From Pseudomonas sp. BBP2017 (lineage in GTDB: Bacteria > Pseudomonadota > Gammaproteobacteria > Pseudomonadales > Pseudomonadaceae), in contig NZ_PVZN01000005.1 in NCBI RefSeq assembly GCF_003024385.1, positions 186,001 through 250,000 of the forward strand: a stretch of DNA of 64,000 nt, read 5' to 3'. The position numbers were made by a program, and so were the translations under genes. Positions 7,197 through 16,050 of this stretch are shown here, in pieces. The notes below the pieces were generated by a model, which saw only the letters and a program-made list of their open reading frames with translations, did not search any database and was not told where the DNA came from. How positions within the stretch are numbered: the first letter of the stretch is position 1; the number at the start of each line of letters is the position of its first letter.

Positions 7197-10100
7197 ATGG
7201 CGACGACCACCCTTGGGGTCAAACTTGACGACCCTACCCGTGAGCGACTCAAAGCCGCTGCGCAGTCCATCGACCGCACGCCGCACTGGTTGATCAAACA
7301 GGCAATCTTCAATTACCTGGAAAAGCTCGAGGGTGGCGCCACCCTGACCGAACTCAACGGTCAGTCGATCATCAATGGCGATGAAGCCGGTGAAGTCCCG
7401 GGCGATCACGCCCACCAGTGCTTCCTTGAATTTGCCGAAAGCATCCTCCCGCAATCGGTACTGCGCTCGGCGATCACCGCCGCCTACCGCCGCCCCGAGC
7501 CAGAAGTGGTGCCAATGCTGCTCGAGCAGGCACGCCTGCCTGCCGCTATGGCCGAGGCCACCAACAAGCTGGCCGCCGGCATCGCCGAAAAACTGCGTAA
7601 CCAGAAGAGCGCAGGCGGCCGTGCCGGCATCGTTCAGGGTCTGCTGCAGGAGTTCTCCCTGTCGTCCCAGGAAGGCGTGGCCCTGATGTGCCTGGCCGAA
7701 GCCCTGCTGCGGATTCCGGACAAAGGCACCCGCGACGCCCTGATCCGCGACAAGATCAGCACTGGCAACTGGCAACCGCACCTGGGCAACAGCCCGTCGC
7801 TGTTCGTCAACGCCGCGACCTGGGGCTTGCTGCTGACCGGCAAACTGGTCTCGACCCACAACGAATCCGGCCTGACCTCCTCGCTCAGCCGCATCATCGG
7901 CAAGAGCGGCGAGCCGATGATCCGCAAGGGCGTCGACATGGCCATGCGTCTGATGGGTGAGCAGTTCGTCACCGGTGAAACCATCGCCGAAGCCCTGGCC
8001 AACGCCAGCAAGTTCGAAGCCAAAGGCTTCCGCTACTCCTACGACATGCTCGGCGAAGCCGCACTGACCGAGCACGATGCACAGAAATACCTGGCGTCCT
8101 ACGAGCAGGCGATCCACTCGATCGGTAAGGCCTCACACGGCCGTGGCATCTATGAAGGTCCGGGCATCTCGATCAAGCTCTCGGCCTTGCACCCGCGCTA
8201 CAGCCGCGCCCAGTACGAGCGCGTGATGGAAGAGCTGTACCCGCGCCTGCTGTCGCTGACCCTGTTGGCCAAGCAGTACGACATCGGCCTGAACATCGAC
8301 GCCGAGGAAGCCGACCGCCTGGAGCTGTCGCTGGATCTGCTCGAGCGCCTGTGCTTCGAACCGCAGCTGACCGGCTGGAACGGTATCGGCTTCGTGATCC
8401 AGGCATACCAGAAGCGTTGCCCGTACGTGATCGATTACGTCATCGACCTGGCCCGCCGCAGCCGCCATCGCCTGATGATCCGTCTGGTGAAGGGCGCCTA
8501 CTGGGACAGCGAGATCAAGCGCGCCCAGGTCGAAGGCCTGGAAGGCTACCCGGTCTACACCCGCAAGGTGTACACCGACGTTTCCTACATCGCCTGCGCG
8601 CGCAAACTGCTGTCGGTACCGGAAGTCATCTACCCGCAGTTCGCCACGCACAACGCCCACACCTTGTCGGCCATTTACCATATCGCCGGTCAGAACTACT
8701 ACCCGGGCCAGTACGAGTTCCAGTGCCTGCACGGCATGGGTGAGCCGCTGTACGAACAGGTTGTCGGCAAGGTTGCCGATGGCAAGCTGAACCGTCCGTG
8801 CCGCGTGTATGCACCGGTCGGTACTCACGAAACCCTGCTGGCCTACCTGGTTCGCCGCCTGCTGGAAAACGGCGCCAACACCTCGTTCGTCAACCGTATT
8901 GCCGACCAGTCGATCTCGATCCAGGAGCTGGTTGCCGACCCGGTCGCCACCATCGAGCAGATGGCCACCCAGGAAGGCAACTTCGGCCTTCCGCACCCGC
9001 GCATTCCATTGCCGCGTGACCTGTACGGCGCTGAGCGGGCCAACTCCGCCGGTATCGACATGGCCAACGAACATCGCCTGGCGTCGCTGTCTTGCGCCCT
9101 GCTGGCCACCGCACACAACGACTGGAAAGCCGCACCGATGCTCGGCTGCGCCTCCAGCAATGAAGTCGCCGCAGCGGTCCTGAACCCGTCCGATCACCGT
9201 GACGTGGTCGGCCATGTGCAGGAAGCCACCGTTGCCGACGTCGACAACGCCATCCAGTGCGCCCTCAACGCCGCACCGATCTGGCAGGCCACGCCGCCCG
9301 CCGAGCGAGCTGCAATCCTCGAGCGCGCCGCTGACCTGATGGAAGCCGAGATCCAGCCGCTGATGGGCCTGCTTGCCCGTGAAGCCGGCAAGACCTTCGC
9401 CAACGCCATCGCCGAAGTCCGTGAAGCCGTCGACTTCCTGCGCTACTACGCCGTGCAGGCCCGTAACGATTTCAGCAACGATGCCCACCGGCCACTGGGC
9501 CCGGTGGTCTGCATCAGCCCGTGGAACTTCCCGCTGGCGATCTTCAGCGGCCAGGTCGCTGCAGCGTTGGCAGCCGGCAACCCGGTACTGGCCAAGCCTG
9601 CCGAACAAACTCCACTGGTCGCCGCCCAGGCCGTGCGCCTGCTGCTCGAAGCCGGTATCCCTGAAGGCGTGGTGCAGCTGCTGCCAGGTCGCGGCGAAAC
9701 CGTCGGTGCCCGTCTGGTTGGTGACGATCGGGTCAAAGGCGTGATGTTCACCGGCTCTACCGAAGTCGCCCGCCTGCTGCAACGCAACATCGCCGGCCGC
9801 CTGGATGCTCAGGGCCGTCCGATCCCGCTGATCGCCGAAACCGGTGGCCAGAACGCAATGATCGTCGACTCTTCGGCGCTCACCGAACAAGTGGTCATCG
9901 ACGTCGTCTCCTCGGCCTTTGACAGCGCCGGTCAGCGCTGCTCGGCACTGCGCGTGCTGTGCCTGCAGGAAGACTCGGCCGACCGCGTGATCGAGATGCT
10001 TAAAGGTGCCATGGCCGAAAGCCGCCTGGGTAACCCTGAGCGCCTGGCTGTGGACATTGGCCCGGTGATCGACGCCGAAGCCAAGGCCGGCATCGAGAAG

Positions 10101-11150
10101 CACATCCAGGGCATGCGCGACAAAGGCCGCTCGGTGTACCAGGTCGCTATCGCCAATAGCGAAGAGATCAAGCGCGGCACCTTCGTCATGCCAACCCTGA
10201 TCGAGCTGGAAAGCTTTGACGAGCTGCAACGCGAGATCTTCGGTCCGGTGCTGCACGTAGTGCGCTACAACCGCAAGAACCTCGATCAGCTGATCGAGCA
10301 GATCAACGCTTCCGGTTACGGCCTGACTCTCGGTGTTCACACCCGGATCGACGAAACCATTGCCAAGGTCATCGACAACGTCAACGCCGGTAACGTCTAC
10401 GTTAACCGCAACATCGTTGGTGCTGTGGTCGGTGTCCAGCCGTTTGGTGGTGAAGGCCTGTCCGGCACTGGCCCGAAAGCCGGTGGTCCGCTGTACCTGT
10501 ACCGCCTGCTGTCGACCCGCCCAGCCGATGCGATCGAGCAATCGTTCCAGCGTACCGACGGCGGCAACGCCCCGGATACCCGCCTGCGCGACGAGTTGAG
10601 CAAGCCGCTGCAAGCGCTCAAAGCCTGGGCTGCAAGCAACCAGCTGAACGAACTGGGCAGCCTCTGCGAGCAGTTCGCCAAGCAATCGCAAAGCGGTATC
10701 AGCCGCCTGCTGGCAGGCCCGACCGGTGAGCGCAACAGCTACACCATCCTGCCACGCGAGCACGTACTGTGCCTGGCCGAAGTCGAGGCCGACCTGCTGA
10801 CCCAACTGGCTGCGGTACTGGCCGTGGGCAGCTCGGCGGTGTGGCCGGAAGACGAGCTGGCCAAGACCCTGCGCAACCGTCTGCCGAAAGACGTACAGGC
10901 ACGCATCAAACTGGTGGGTGACTGGACCAAGGATGAGGTGGTGTTCGATGCCGTCCTGCACCATGGCCATTCCGACCAGTTGCGCGCAGTCTGCGAGCAA
11001 GTGGCCAAGCGTGCCGGTGCCATCGTCGGCGTTCATGGCCTGTCGTCGGGTGAAACTTCGATTGCCCTGGAGCGCCTGGTGATCGAGCGGGCGTTGAGTG
11101 TTAACACCGCTGCTGCGGGTGGTAATGCGAGCTTGATGACTATCGGCTGA
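7197..11150 (+). CDS. putA: Trifunctional PutA: repressor / proline dehydrogenase / P5C dehydrogenase
   Basis: A 1317-residue protein oxidising proline to glutamate. Residues 1–47 form the ribbon-helix-helix DNA-binding domain (TTLGVKLDDPTRERLKAAA). The FAD-dependent proline dehydrogenase barrel lies at about 260–560 (GISIKLSALHPRYS, RLVKGAYWDSEIK). The NAD-dependent P5C dehydrogenase lies at about 640–1110, with Glu881 in ETGGQN and catalytic Cys915 in AGQRCSALR. A C-terminal ALDH-like domain closes the channelling tunnel. The length and domain order match E. coli PutA (1320 aa). The ATG at 7197 follows GAGGA. Without proline it should repress putP and putA by binding the GTTGCA boxes; with proline it moves to the membrane and becomes an enzyme. 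Confidence 0.97.
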   Translation: MATTTLGVKLDDPTRERLKAAAQSIDRTPHWLIKQAIFNYLEKLEGGATLTELNGQSIINGDEAGEVPGDHAHQCFLEFAESILPQSVLRSAITAAYRRPEPEVVPMLLEQARLPAAMAEATNKLAAGIAEKLRNQKSAGGRAGIVQGLLQEFSLSSQEGVALMCLAEALLRIPDKGTRDALIRDKISTGNWQPHLGNSPSLFVNAATWGLLLTGKLVSTHNESGLTSSLSRIIGKSGEPMIRKGVDMAMRLMGEQFVTGETIAEALANASKFEAKGFRYSYDMLGEAALTEHDAQKYLASYEQAIHSIGKASHGRGIYEGPGISIKLSALHPRYSRAQYERVMEELYPRLLSLTLLAKQYDIGLNIDAEEADRLELSLDLLERLCFEPQLTGWNGIGFVIQAYQKRCPYVIDYVIDLARRSRHRLMIRLVKGAYWDSEIKRAQVEGLEGYPVYTRKVYTDVSYIACARKLLSVPEVIYPQFATHNAHTLSAIYHIAGQNYYPGQYEFQCLHGMGEPLYEQVVGKVADGKLNRPCRVYAPVGTHETLLAYLVRRLLENGANTSFVNRIADQSISIQELVADPVATIEQMATQEGNFGLPHPRIPLPRDLYGAERANSAGIDMANEHRLASLSCALLATAHNDWKAAPMLGCASSNEVAAAVLNPSDHRDVVGHVQEATVADVDNAIQCALNAAPIWQATPPAERAAILERAADLMEAEIQPLMGLLAREAGKTFANAIAEVREAVDFLRYYAVQARNDFSNDAHRPLGPVVCISPWNFPLAIFSGQVAAALAAGNPVLAKPAEQTPLVAAQAVRLLLEAGIPEGVVQLLPGRGETVGARLVGDDRVKGVMFTGSTEVARLLQRNIAGRLDAQGRPIPLIAETGGQNAMIVDSSALTEQVVIDVVSSAFDSAGQRCSALRVLCLQEDSADRVIEMLKGAMAESRLGNPERLAVDIGPVIDAEAKAGIEKHIQGMRDKGRSVYQVAIANSEEIKRGTFVMPTLIELESFDELQREIFGPVLHVVRYNRKNLDQLIEQINASGYGLTLGVHTRIDETIAKVIDNVNAGNVYVNRNIVGAVVGVQPFGGEGLSGTGPKAGGPLYLYRLLSTRPADAIEQSFQRTDGGNAPDTRLRDELSKPLQALKAWAASNQLNELGSLCEQFAKQSQSGISRLLAGPTGERNSYTILPREHVLCLAEVEADLLTQLAAVLAVGSSAVWPEDELAKTLRNRLPKDVQARIKLVGDWTKDEVVFDAVLHHGHSDQLRAVCEQVAKRAGAIVGVHGLSSGETSIALERLVIERALSVNTAAAGGNASLMTIG

Positions 11151-11163
11151 TAGGCATCACTCA

Positions 11164-11228
11164 ATCGCGGGGCAAGCCCGCTCCCACCGGTTTGTGATAA
11201 GCCGGTGGGAGCGGGCTTGCCCCGCGAT
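11164..11228. repeat. REP doublet downstream of putA
   Basis: Arms ATCGCGGGGCAAGCCCGC... (11164–11190) and the matching reverse complement (11202–11228), with ~11 bp between. It begins 14 bases after the putA stop and may act as an mRNA 3' stabiliser or terminator. Confidence 0.93.
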
Positions 11229-11348
11229 GCTTTCAGGCTGTGGTTTCTTCCGAAGCTGGTTCTACCCTCCTATCACCCACATCTATTTCACTGTGCAGTG
11301 CCTGTACCCCTGCCTAGACTCGGCGCATCCCCAGACAGGAATGCCGCT

Positions 11349-13151
11349 ATGTCCGAGACCCTGCTCAGCGCCCGCAACCTGGCCTTCGAACTCTACGAAG
11401 TGCTCGACGCCGAGGCCCTCACCCAGCGCCCACGCTTCGCCGAGCACACTCGCGAGACCTTTGACGCCGCCCTGAACACCGCGCGGACCATTGCCGAGAA
11501 GTATTTCGCACCACACAACCGCAAGGGCGACGAGCATGAGCCACGCTTCGAAAACGGCGAAGCCGTGTTGATCCCGGAGGTCAAACCCGCGGTTGACGCC
11601 TTTCTTGAGGCCGGATTTCTCAACGCCACCCGAGACTTCGAAGCTGGTGGCATGCAGCTGCCGACGCTGCTTTCGCAAGCCTGTTTTGCTCACTTCCAGG
11701 CGGCCAACACCGGGACCACGGCTTATCCGTTCCTGACCATGGGCGCCGCCAACCTGATCGAGAGCTTTGGCAGCGACGAACAAAAACGTCTGTTCCTGCA
11801 GCCGATGATCGAAGGCCGCTTTTTCGGCACCATGGCCCTGACCGAACCTCACGCAGGCTCATCCCTGGCTGATATCCGCACCCGTGCAGAGCCAGCCAAC
11901 GATGGCAGTTACCGGCTACGAGGAAACAAAATCTTCATCTCTGGCGGCGACCACCCGTTGTCGGAAAACATCGTGCACATGGTGCTGGCCAAGCTGCCGG
12001 ATGCCCCGCCGGGGGTGAAGGGCATTTCGCTGTTCATCGTGCCCAAGTTCCTGGTCAACGCCGATGGCAGCCTGGGGCCACGCAACGATGTGCTGTTGGC
12101 CGGGCTGTTCCACAAGATGGGCTGGCGCGGCACCACCTCGACAGCGCTGAATTTCGGCGACAACGGACAGTGTGTCGGTTATCTGCTGGGCAAGCCGCAT
12201 CAGGGCCTGGCCTGCATGTTCCAGATGATGAACGAGGCACGCATCGGTGTCGGCATGGGCGCGGTGATGCTCGGCTATGCCGGCTACCTGTACTCGCTTG
12301 ATTACGCGCGCCAGCGTCCGCAAGGGCGCCTGCCGGACAACAAGGACCCGGCCACCGCTGCCGTACCGATCATCAGCCATAGCGATGTAAAGCGCATGCT
12401 GCTGACCCAGAAAGCTTACGTCGAAGGTGCCTTCGACCTGGGCTTGTACGCAGCGCGGCTGTTCGATGAAACCCAGAGCGGCGAAACCGAGGCGCAGCGT
12501 CAACAGGCTCACGAGCTGCTCGATCTGCTGACCCCGATCGTCAAATCCTGGCCGTCGGCGTTCTGCCTCAAGGCCAACGAGCTGGCGATCCAGATTCTCG
12601 GTGGTCACGGCTACACTCGCGAATATCCGGTCGAACAGTACTATCGCGACAACCGCTTGAACCCGATCCACGAAGGCACCCACGGCATCCAGTCGCTCGA
12701 CCTGCTGGGCCGCAAACTGGCGCAGAACGGCGGCGCCGGGCTCAAGCAGCTGGCGCGCCTGATTGCCGGGACCTGCGAACGGGCGGGCGAATTCGCCCGC
12801 CTGGATCACCTGCGCACGCCGCTTGAACAATTGCAGGTCCGCCTGCAGAACGTGACATTAGGGCTGCTCGGCGACCTGGCCCAGGGTCAGGTCAACCTTG
12901 CCCTGGCCAACTCGGCGCTGTACCTCAAAGCCTTCGGTCACTGTGTGATCGGCTGGCGCTGGCTGCAACAGGCGATCCATGCCGAACAAGGGCTGGCCCA
13001 CGGCAACCCGGCAGACCATGACTTCTACCAGGGCAAATTGCAGGCCGCGCGTTATTTCCTGACCTGGGAAGTGCCGGGCTGCCATAATGAGCTGGCATTG
13101 CTCGAGGCCCGTGACGATACCTGCCCGAGCATGCGCGACGAGTGGTTCTGA
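11349..13151 (+). CDS. Acyl-CoA dehydrogenase, long (DmdC-like) subfamily
   Basis: A 600-residue FAD-dependent acyl-CoA dehydrogenase, longer than the usual ~385 aa because of N- and C-terminal extensions typical of the DmdC/AidB-side subfamily. ALTEPHAGSSLADIRTRAEP is the first dehydrogenase signature. LGGHGYTREYPVEQYYRD is the second signature, and the HEGTHGIQ motif just after it carries the candidate catalytic Glu. I placed the start at ATG 11349 after AGGAA; upstream in-frame codons are translated REP. It probably feeds beta-oxidation or degradation of a branched or aromatic acyl-CoA, but the sequence does not say which. The TldD-like gene follows 32 bp later and may be cotranscribed. 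Confidence 0.87.
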   Translation: MSETLLSARNLAFELYEVLDAEALTQRPRFAEHTRETFDAALNTARTIAEKYFAPHNRKGDEHEPRFENGEAVLIPEVKPAVDAFLEAGFLNATRDFEAGGMQLPTLLSQACFAHFQAANTGTTAYPFLTMGAANLIESFGSDEQKRLFLQPMIEGRFFGTMALTEPHAGSSLADIRTRAEPANDGSYRLRGNKIFISGGDHPLSENIVHMVLAKLPDAPPGVKGISLFIVPKFLVNADGSLGPRNDVLLAGLFHKMGWRGTTSTALNFGDNGQCVGYLLGKPHQGLACMFQMMNEARIGVGMGAVMLGYAGYLYSLDYARQRPQGRLPDNKDPATAAVPIISHSDVKRMLLTQKAYVEGAFDLGLYAARLFDETQSGETEAQRQQAHELLDLLTPIVKSWPSAFCLKANELAIQILGGHGYTREYPVEQYYRDNRLNPIHEGTHGIQSLDLLGRKLAQNGGAGLKQLARLIAGTCERAGEFARLDHLRTPLEQLQVRLQNVTLGLLGDLAQGQVNLALANSALYLKAFGHCVIGWRWLQQAIHAEQGLAHGNPADHDFYQGKLQAARYFLTWEVPGCHNELALLEARDDTCPSMRDEWF

Positions 13152-13183
13152 GGGGGAACCACCGTACCCACGGAGGTTCTTGC

Positions 13184-14626
13184 ATGTTCGAGATGACTGC
13201 ATTGCTGCGCCAGCGTTTTGCCGCCCTGCGCAGCGGTGTCGAGTTTTTTTCCCTGCGCTATGTGCAGCAGTCCCAGCAGCAACTGTCAGTGCGCAAGAAC
13301 GTTGCCGAGCCGCCGTTTTTCTTCCGCGATGAAGGCGCCATGCTGACGGTCCGGCTCAAGGGTGTGGAAGCCTACGCCGCCACTGCCGACCTGTCCCAGT
13401 CCGGCCTGCAGCGCGCCCTCGAGCAGGCCGAGCGACTCGCCGCACAGATCGGTGCACGTGCACTGCTTGACCTCAGCGAACAGCCGGTAGCCACAGAGCG
13501 CAGCGACTATCGCTCGCCAAACCTCGATCAGCCCTTGCCATCTCTGGCTGACTGCTATGACTTGCTCGCCCGTGAGTCGAACAGCGTGCCCGCCGACAAT
13601 CGCCTGGTGAACTGGCAGGCCAGCCTTGGCATCAGCAACGTTGAACAGATTTACCTGAACACCGCCGGTGCTGAACTGCGCCAGGCCCAGCGTTTTATCT
13701 ATCCAGGCTTCGCGGTCACCGCCTTCGATGGTCAGGACAGCCAGAGCCGCACCCTGGGTCGGGAAAATTTCGGCCAGCAGGGCGGCCTGGACGTCATCGA
13801 GCGCTGCGGCCTGGTCGGTGCCGGCGCCAAGATCGCCGATCAGGCCCTGCAGCTGCTGCTGGCCCCCAACACCCCGAGCGGCGCGCGCGACCTGTTGCTG
13901 ATGCCGGATCAGATGATGCTGCAGATCCATGAGTCCATCGGTCACCCGCTGGAAATGGACCGCATCCTCGGAGACGAGCGCAACTACGCCGGTACCAGCT
14001 TCGTCAAAGCCAGTGACTTCGGCACCCTGCAATACGGCTCGAAACTGCTCAATGTGACCTTCGACCCGACCATCGGCGAAGAACTGGCCAGCTACAGCCA
14101 TGACGACGACGGCAGCGCCGCCAGCAAGCAGTTCCTGATCCGCGATGGCTTGCTGCTACGGCCGCTGGGCGGGGCCCTGTCGCAATTCCGTTCGGGCCTG
14201 GACGGCGTCGCCAACAGCCGCGCGTGTGGCTGGAACCGGGCGCCTATCGATCGCATGGCCAACCTCAATATCGAGCCAGGTGACCAGAGCCTCAAGCAAC
14301 TGATCGGCAATATCGAACACGGCATCCTGATGCGCACCAACCGCTCCTGGTCCATCGATGATGCACGCAACAAGTTCCAGTTCGGCTGCGAATGGGGCCA
14401 GTTGATCGAAAACGGCGAACTCAAGGACGTGGTCAAGAACCCCAACTACCGAGGGATTTCCGCACAGTTCTGGGGCAACCTCAGCGCGGTTGGCGACGCC
14501 AGCACCTTGCAGGTTCTCGGCACGCCGAACTGCGGCAAGGGCGAGCCTAACCAAGTGGTGCGGGTCGGGCATGCCTCGCCTGCCTGCGTATTCAGCCAGA
14601 TCGACGTATTCGGAGGAGACGCCTGA
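13184..14626 (+). CDS. TldD/PmbA family metallopeptidase, catalytic subunit type
   Basis: A 480-residue TldD-family protein. Zinc-site elements are intact: HESIGH at residues 249–254 (HExxxH) and Cys450 in NCGKGEP, equivalent to the third ligand of E. coli TldD. TldD pairs with TldE (PmbA) to cleave unfolded peptides, for example in microcin B17 maturation and CcdA degradation. The ATG at 13184 has GGAGG seven bases upstream; the longer frame from 13142 overlaps the previous gene. Its stop overlaps the next start (TGATG), so the two subunits are translationally coupled. It seems to be a second pair distinct from canonical tldD/pmbA, which are usually not adjacent in Pseudomonas. Confidence 0.85.
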   Translation: MFEMTALLRQRFAALRSGVEFFSLRYVQQSQQQLSVRKNVAEPPFFFRDEGAMLTVRLKGVEAYAATADLSQSGLQRALEQAERLAAQIGARALLDLSEQPVATERSDYRSPNLDQPLPSLADCYDLLARESNSVPADNRLVNWQASLGISNVEQIYLNTAGAELRQAQRFIYPGFAVTAFDGQDSQSRTLGRENFGQQGGLDVIERCGLVGAGAKIADQALQLLLAPNTPSGARDLLLMPDQMMLQIHESIGHPLEMDRILGDERNYAGTSFVKASDFGTLQYGSKLLNVTFDPTIGEELASYSHDDDGSAASKQFLIRDGLLLRPLGGALSQFRSGLDGVANSRACGWNRAPIDRMANLNIEPGDQSLKQLIGNIEHGILMRTNRSWSIDDARNKFQFGCEWGQLIENGELKDVVKNPNYRGISAQFWGNLSAVGDASTLQVLGTPNCGKGEPNQVVRVGHASPACVFSQIDVFGGDA

Positions 14627-15957
14627 TGGCTGCCACCCCACTGCAAAGCTTCCAGAACCTGGTCGCCAGCCTGCAAGAACAGATCCGCGCCCCCGAACAC
14701 TTCACCCTGAGCTACAGCGCCGAGCACTCGCAGTTCATTCGCTTCAACCATGCCAAAGTGCGCCAGGCCGGCGAGGTCCAGCAGGCCAGTTGCGCCCTCA
14801 AGCTGGTCAAGGACGGGCGCCAGGCTGAACTGCAGTTCACCCTCGGCAATGATGCCGACGTCGATCAGCAGCGCCTGGCCGAAGCCATCGAACAACTGCG
14901 TCAGACCTTGCCACTGCTCGAAGCCGACCCTTACCTGCAGCTCAACGACAGCGCCTGGCAAAGCCATAGCGTGCAGGACCAGCCGCTGCCCGAGTTTGAC
15001 CAGGTGCTGATGCGGATCGAGCAGGGCGCTGGGGAACTGGATCTGGTCGGCATCTACGCCGCAGGCCCGATCTTCCGGGGTTTTGCCAGTTCGTTCGGCG
15101 CGTTCGGCTGGCACCAGGCCAACAGTTTCAACTTTGACTGGAGCCTGTTCCACCGCAATGGCCAGGCAGTCAAAGCCAACTATGCCGGGCAGCGTTGGGA
15201 CAACGACGCCTTTGCCCTACGTCTGCGCCAGGCACGCGAACAGCTGGAGTACCTCGGCCGCCCGCTCAAGACCCTGGCACCCGGCGAGTACCGCGCTTAC
15301 CTGGCCCCGGCGGCAATCGATGAGATCATGGGCATGCTCTGCTGGGGCGGTTTCTCCGCCCAGTCCCTGGCGACCAAGAACAGCCCGCTGCAACGCCTCT
15401 ACGTCGGTGATGCGCGCTTGAATCCGCTTGTCAGCATTGCCGAGCAGGTCAGTGGTTCGCTGAGCCCGGCGTTTTCCGATGAAGGCACACCGCGCAGCGA
15501 CTTGCGCCTGATCGAGCAAGGCCAAGCGCTCGACCGACTGATCTGCGCGCGCAGCGCCGCCGAGTTCGAACTGACCGCCAACGGTGCCGATAGCCATGAG
15601 TCACCTTGCGCGCTGAGCATGGCCGCCGGCGACCTCGAACAAGGCGAAATCCTGACTCGCCTGGGCACAGGCCTGTACATCAGCAACCTCTGGTACCTGA
15701 ACTTCTCCGACCTGCCAGCCGCGCGCATGACCGGTCTGACCCGCTTCGCCACCTTCTGGGTCGAGGACGGACAGATCCAGGCGCCCGTCAACACCATGCG
15801 CTTCGATGACAGCGCCTACAGTTTGCTGGGTTCGCAGCTGGAGGCGCTGACCGCAGAGCGCGAGCTGATTCTGTCGACCAGTACCTACGGACAGCGCCAG
15901 ACCAGTTCGAGCCATTTGCCTGGAGCTTTGATCAAGCGCCTGACGTTGACATTGTGA
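14626..15957 (+). CDS. TldD/PmbA family protein, TldE-type partner subunit
   Basis: A 443-residue member of the PmbA/TldE family. It lacks the HExxxH zinc motif of its upstream partner, as expected of the non-catalytic subunit. It has family-like stretches such as FRGFASSFGAFGWHQANSF and the C-terminal LYISNLWYLNFSD. The ATG at 14626 overlaps the TGA of the preceding gene, and GGAGGAG precedes it, so a 1:1 complex is likely. No small precursor peptide gene is visible next to the pair, so the substrate is unknown. A REP doublet follows the stop. Confidence 0.85.
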   Translation: MAATPLQSFQNLVASLQEQIRAPEHFTLSYSAEHSQFIRFNHAKVRQAGEVQQASCALKLVKDGRQAELQFTLGNDADVDQQRLAEAIEQLRQTLPLLEADPYLQLNDSAWQSHSVQDQPLPEFDQVLMRIEQGAGELDLVGIYAAGPIFRGFASSFGAFGWHQANSFNFDWSLFHRNGQAVKANYAGQRWDNDAFALRLRQAREQLEYLGRPLKTLAPGEYRAYLAPAAIDEIMGMLCWGGFSAQSLATKNSPLQRLYVGDARLNPLVSIAEQVSGSLSPAFSDEGTPRSDLRLIEQGQALDRLICARSAAEFELTANGADSHESPCALSMAAGDLEQGEILTRLGTGLYISNLWYLNFSDLPAARMTGLTRFATFWVEDGQIQAPVNTMRFDDSAYSLLGSQLEALTAERELILSTSTYGQRQTSSSHLPGALIKRLTLTL

Positions 15958-15963
15958 TTAGCC

Positions 15964-16025
15964 TATCGCGGGGCAAGCCCGCTCCCACAGCAATACCCTG
16001 TGGGAGTGGGCTTGCCCCGCGATAG
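15964..16025. repeat. REP doublet
   Basis: Arm TATCGCGGGGCAAGCCCGC... and its reverse complement ending CTTGCCCCGCGATA, with ~12 bp between. One G in the right arm (GAGTGGG) departs from the consensus GAGCGGG. It lies between the TldE-type gene and the MFS exporter. Confidence 0.92.
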
Positions 16026-16050
16026 CGCCCTGAAGGACTAGACAAACAAC

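Noticed and set aside
8133..11036. Minus-strand open frame of 967 codons inside putA
   Set aside because: Antisense to intact PutA domains; composition typical of mirrored GC-rich codons.
11205..11348. N-terminal peptide beginning MGAGLPRD before the acyl-CoA dehydrogenase (and similar peptides before the BaiN-type and epd genes)
   Set aside because: This peptide is simply the translation of the REP arm; the true starts lie downstream with ribosome sites.
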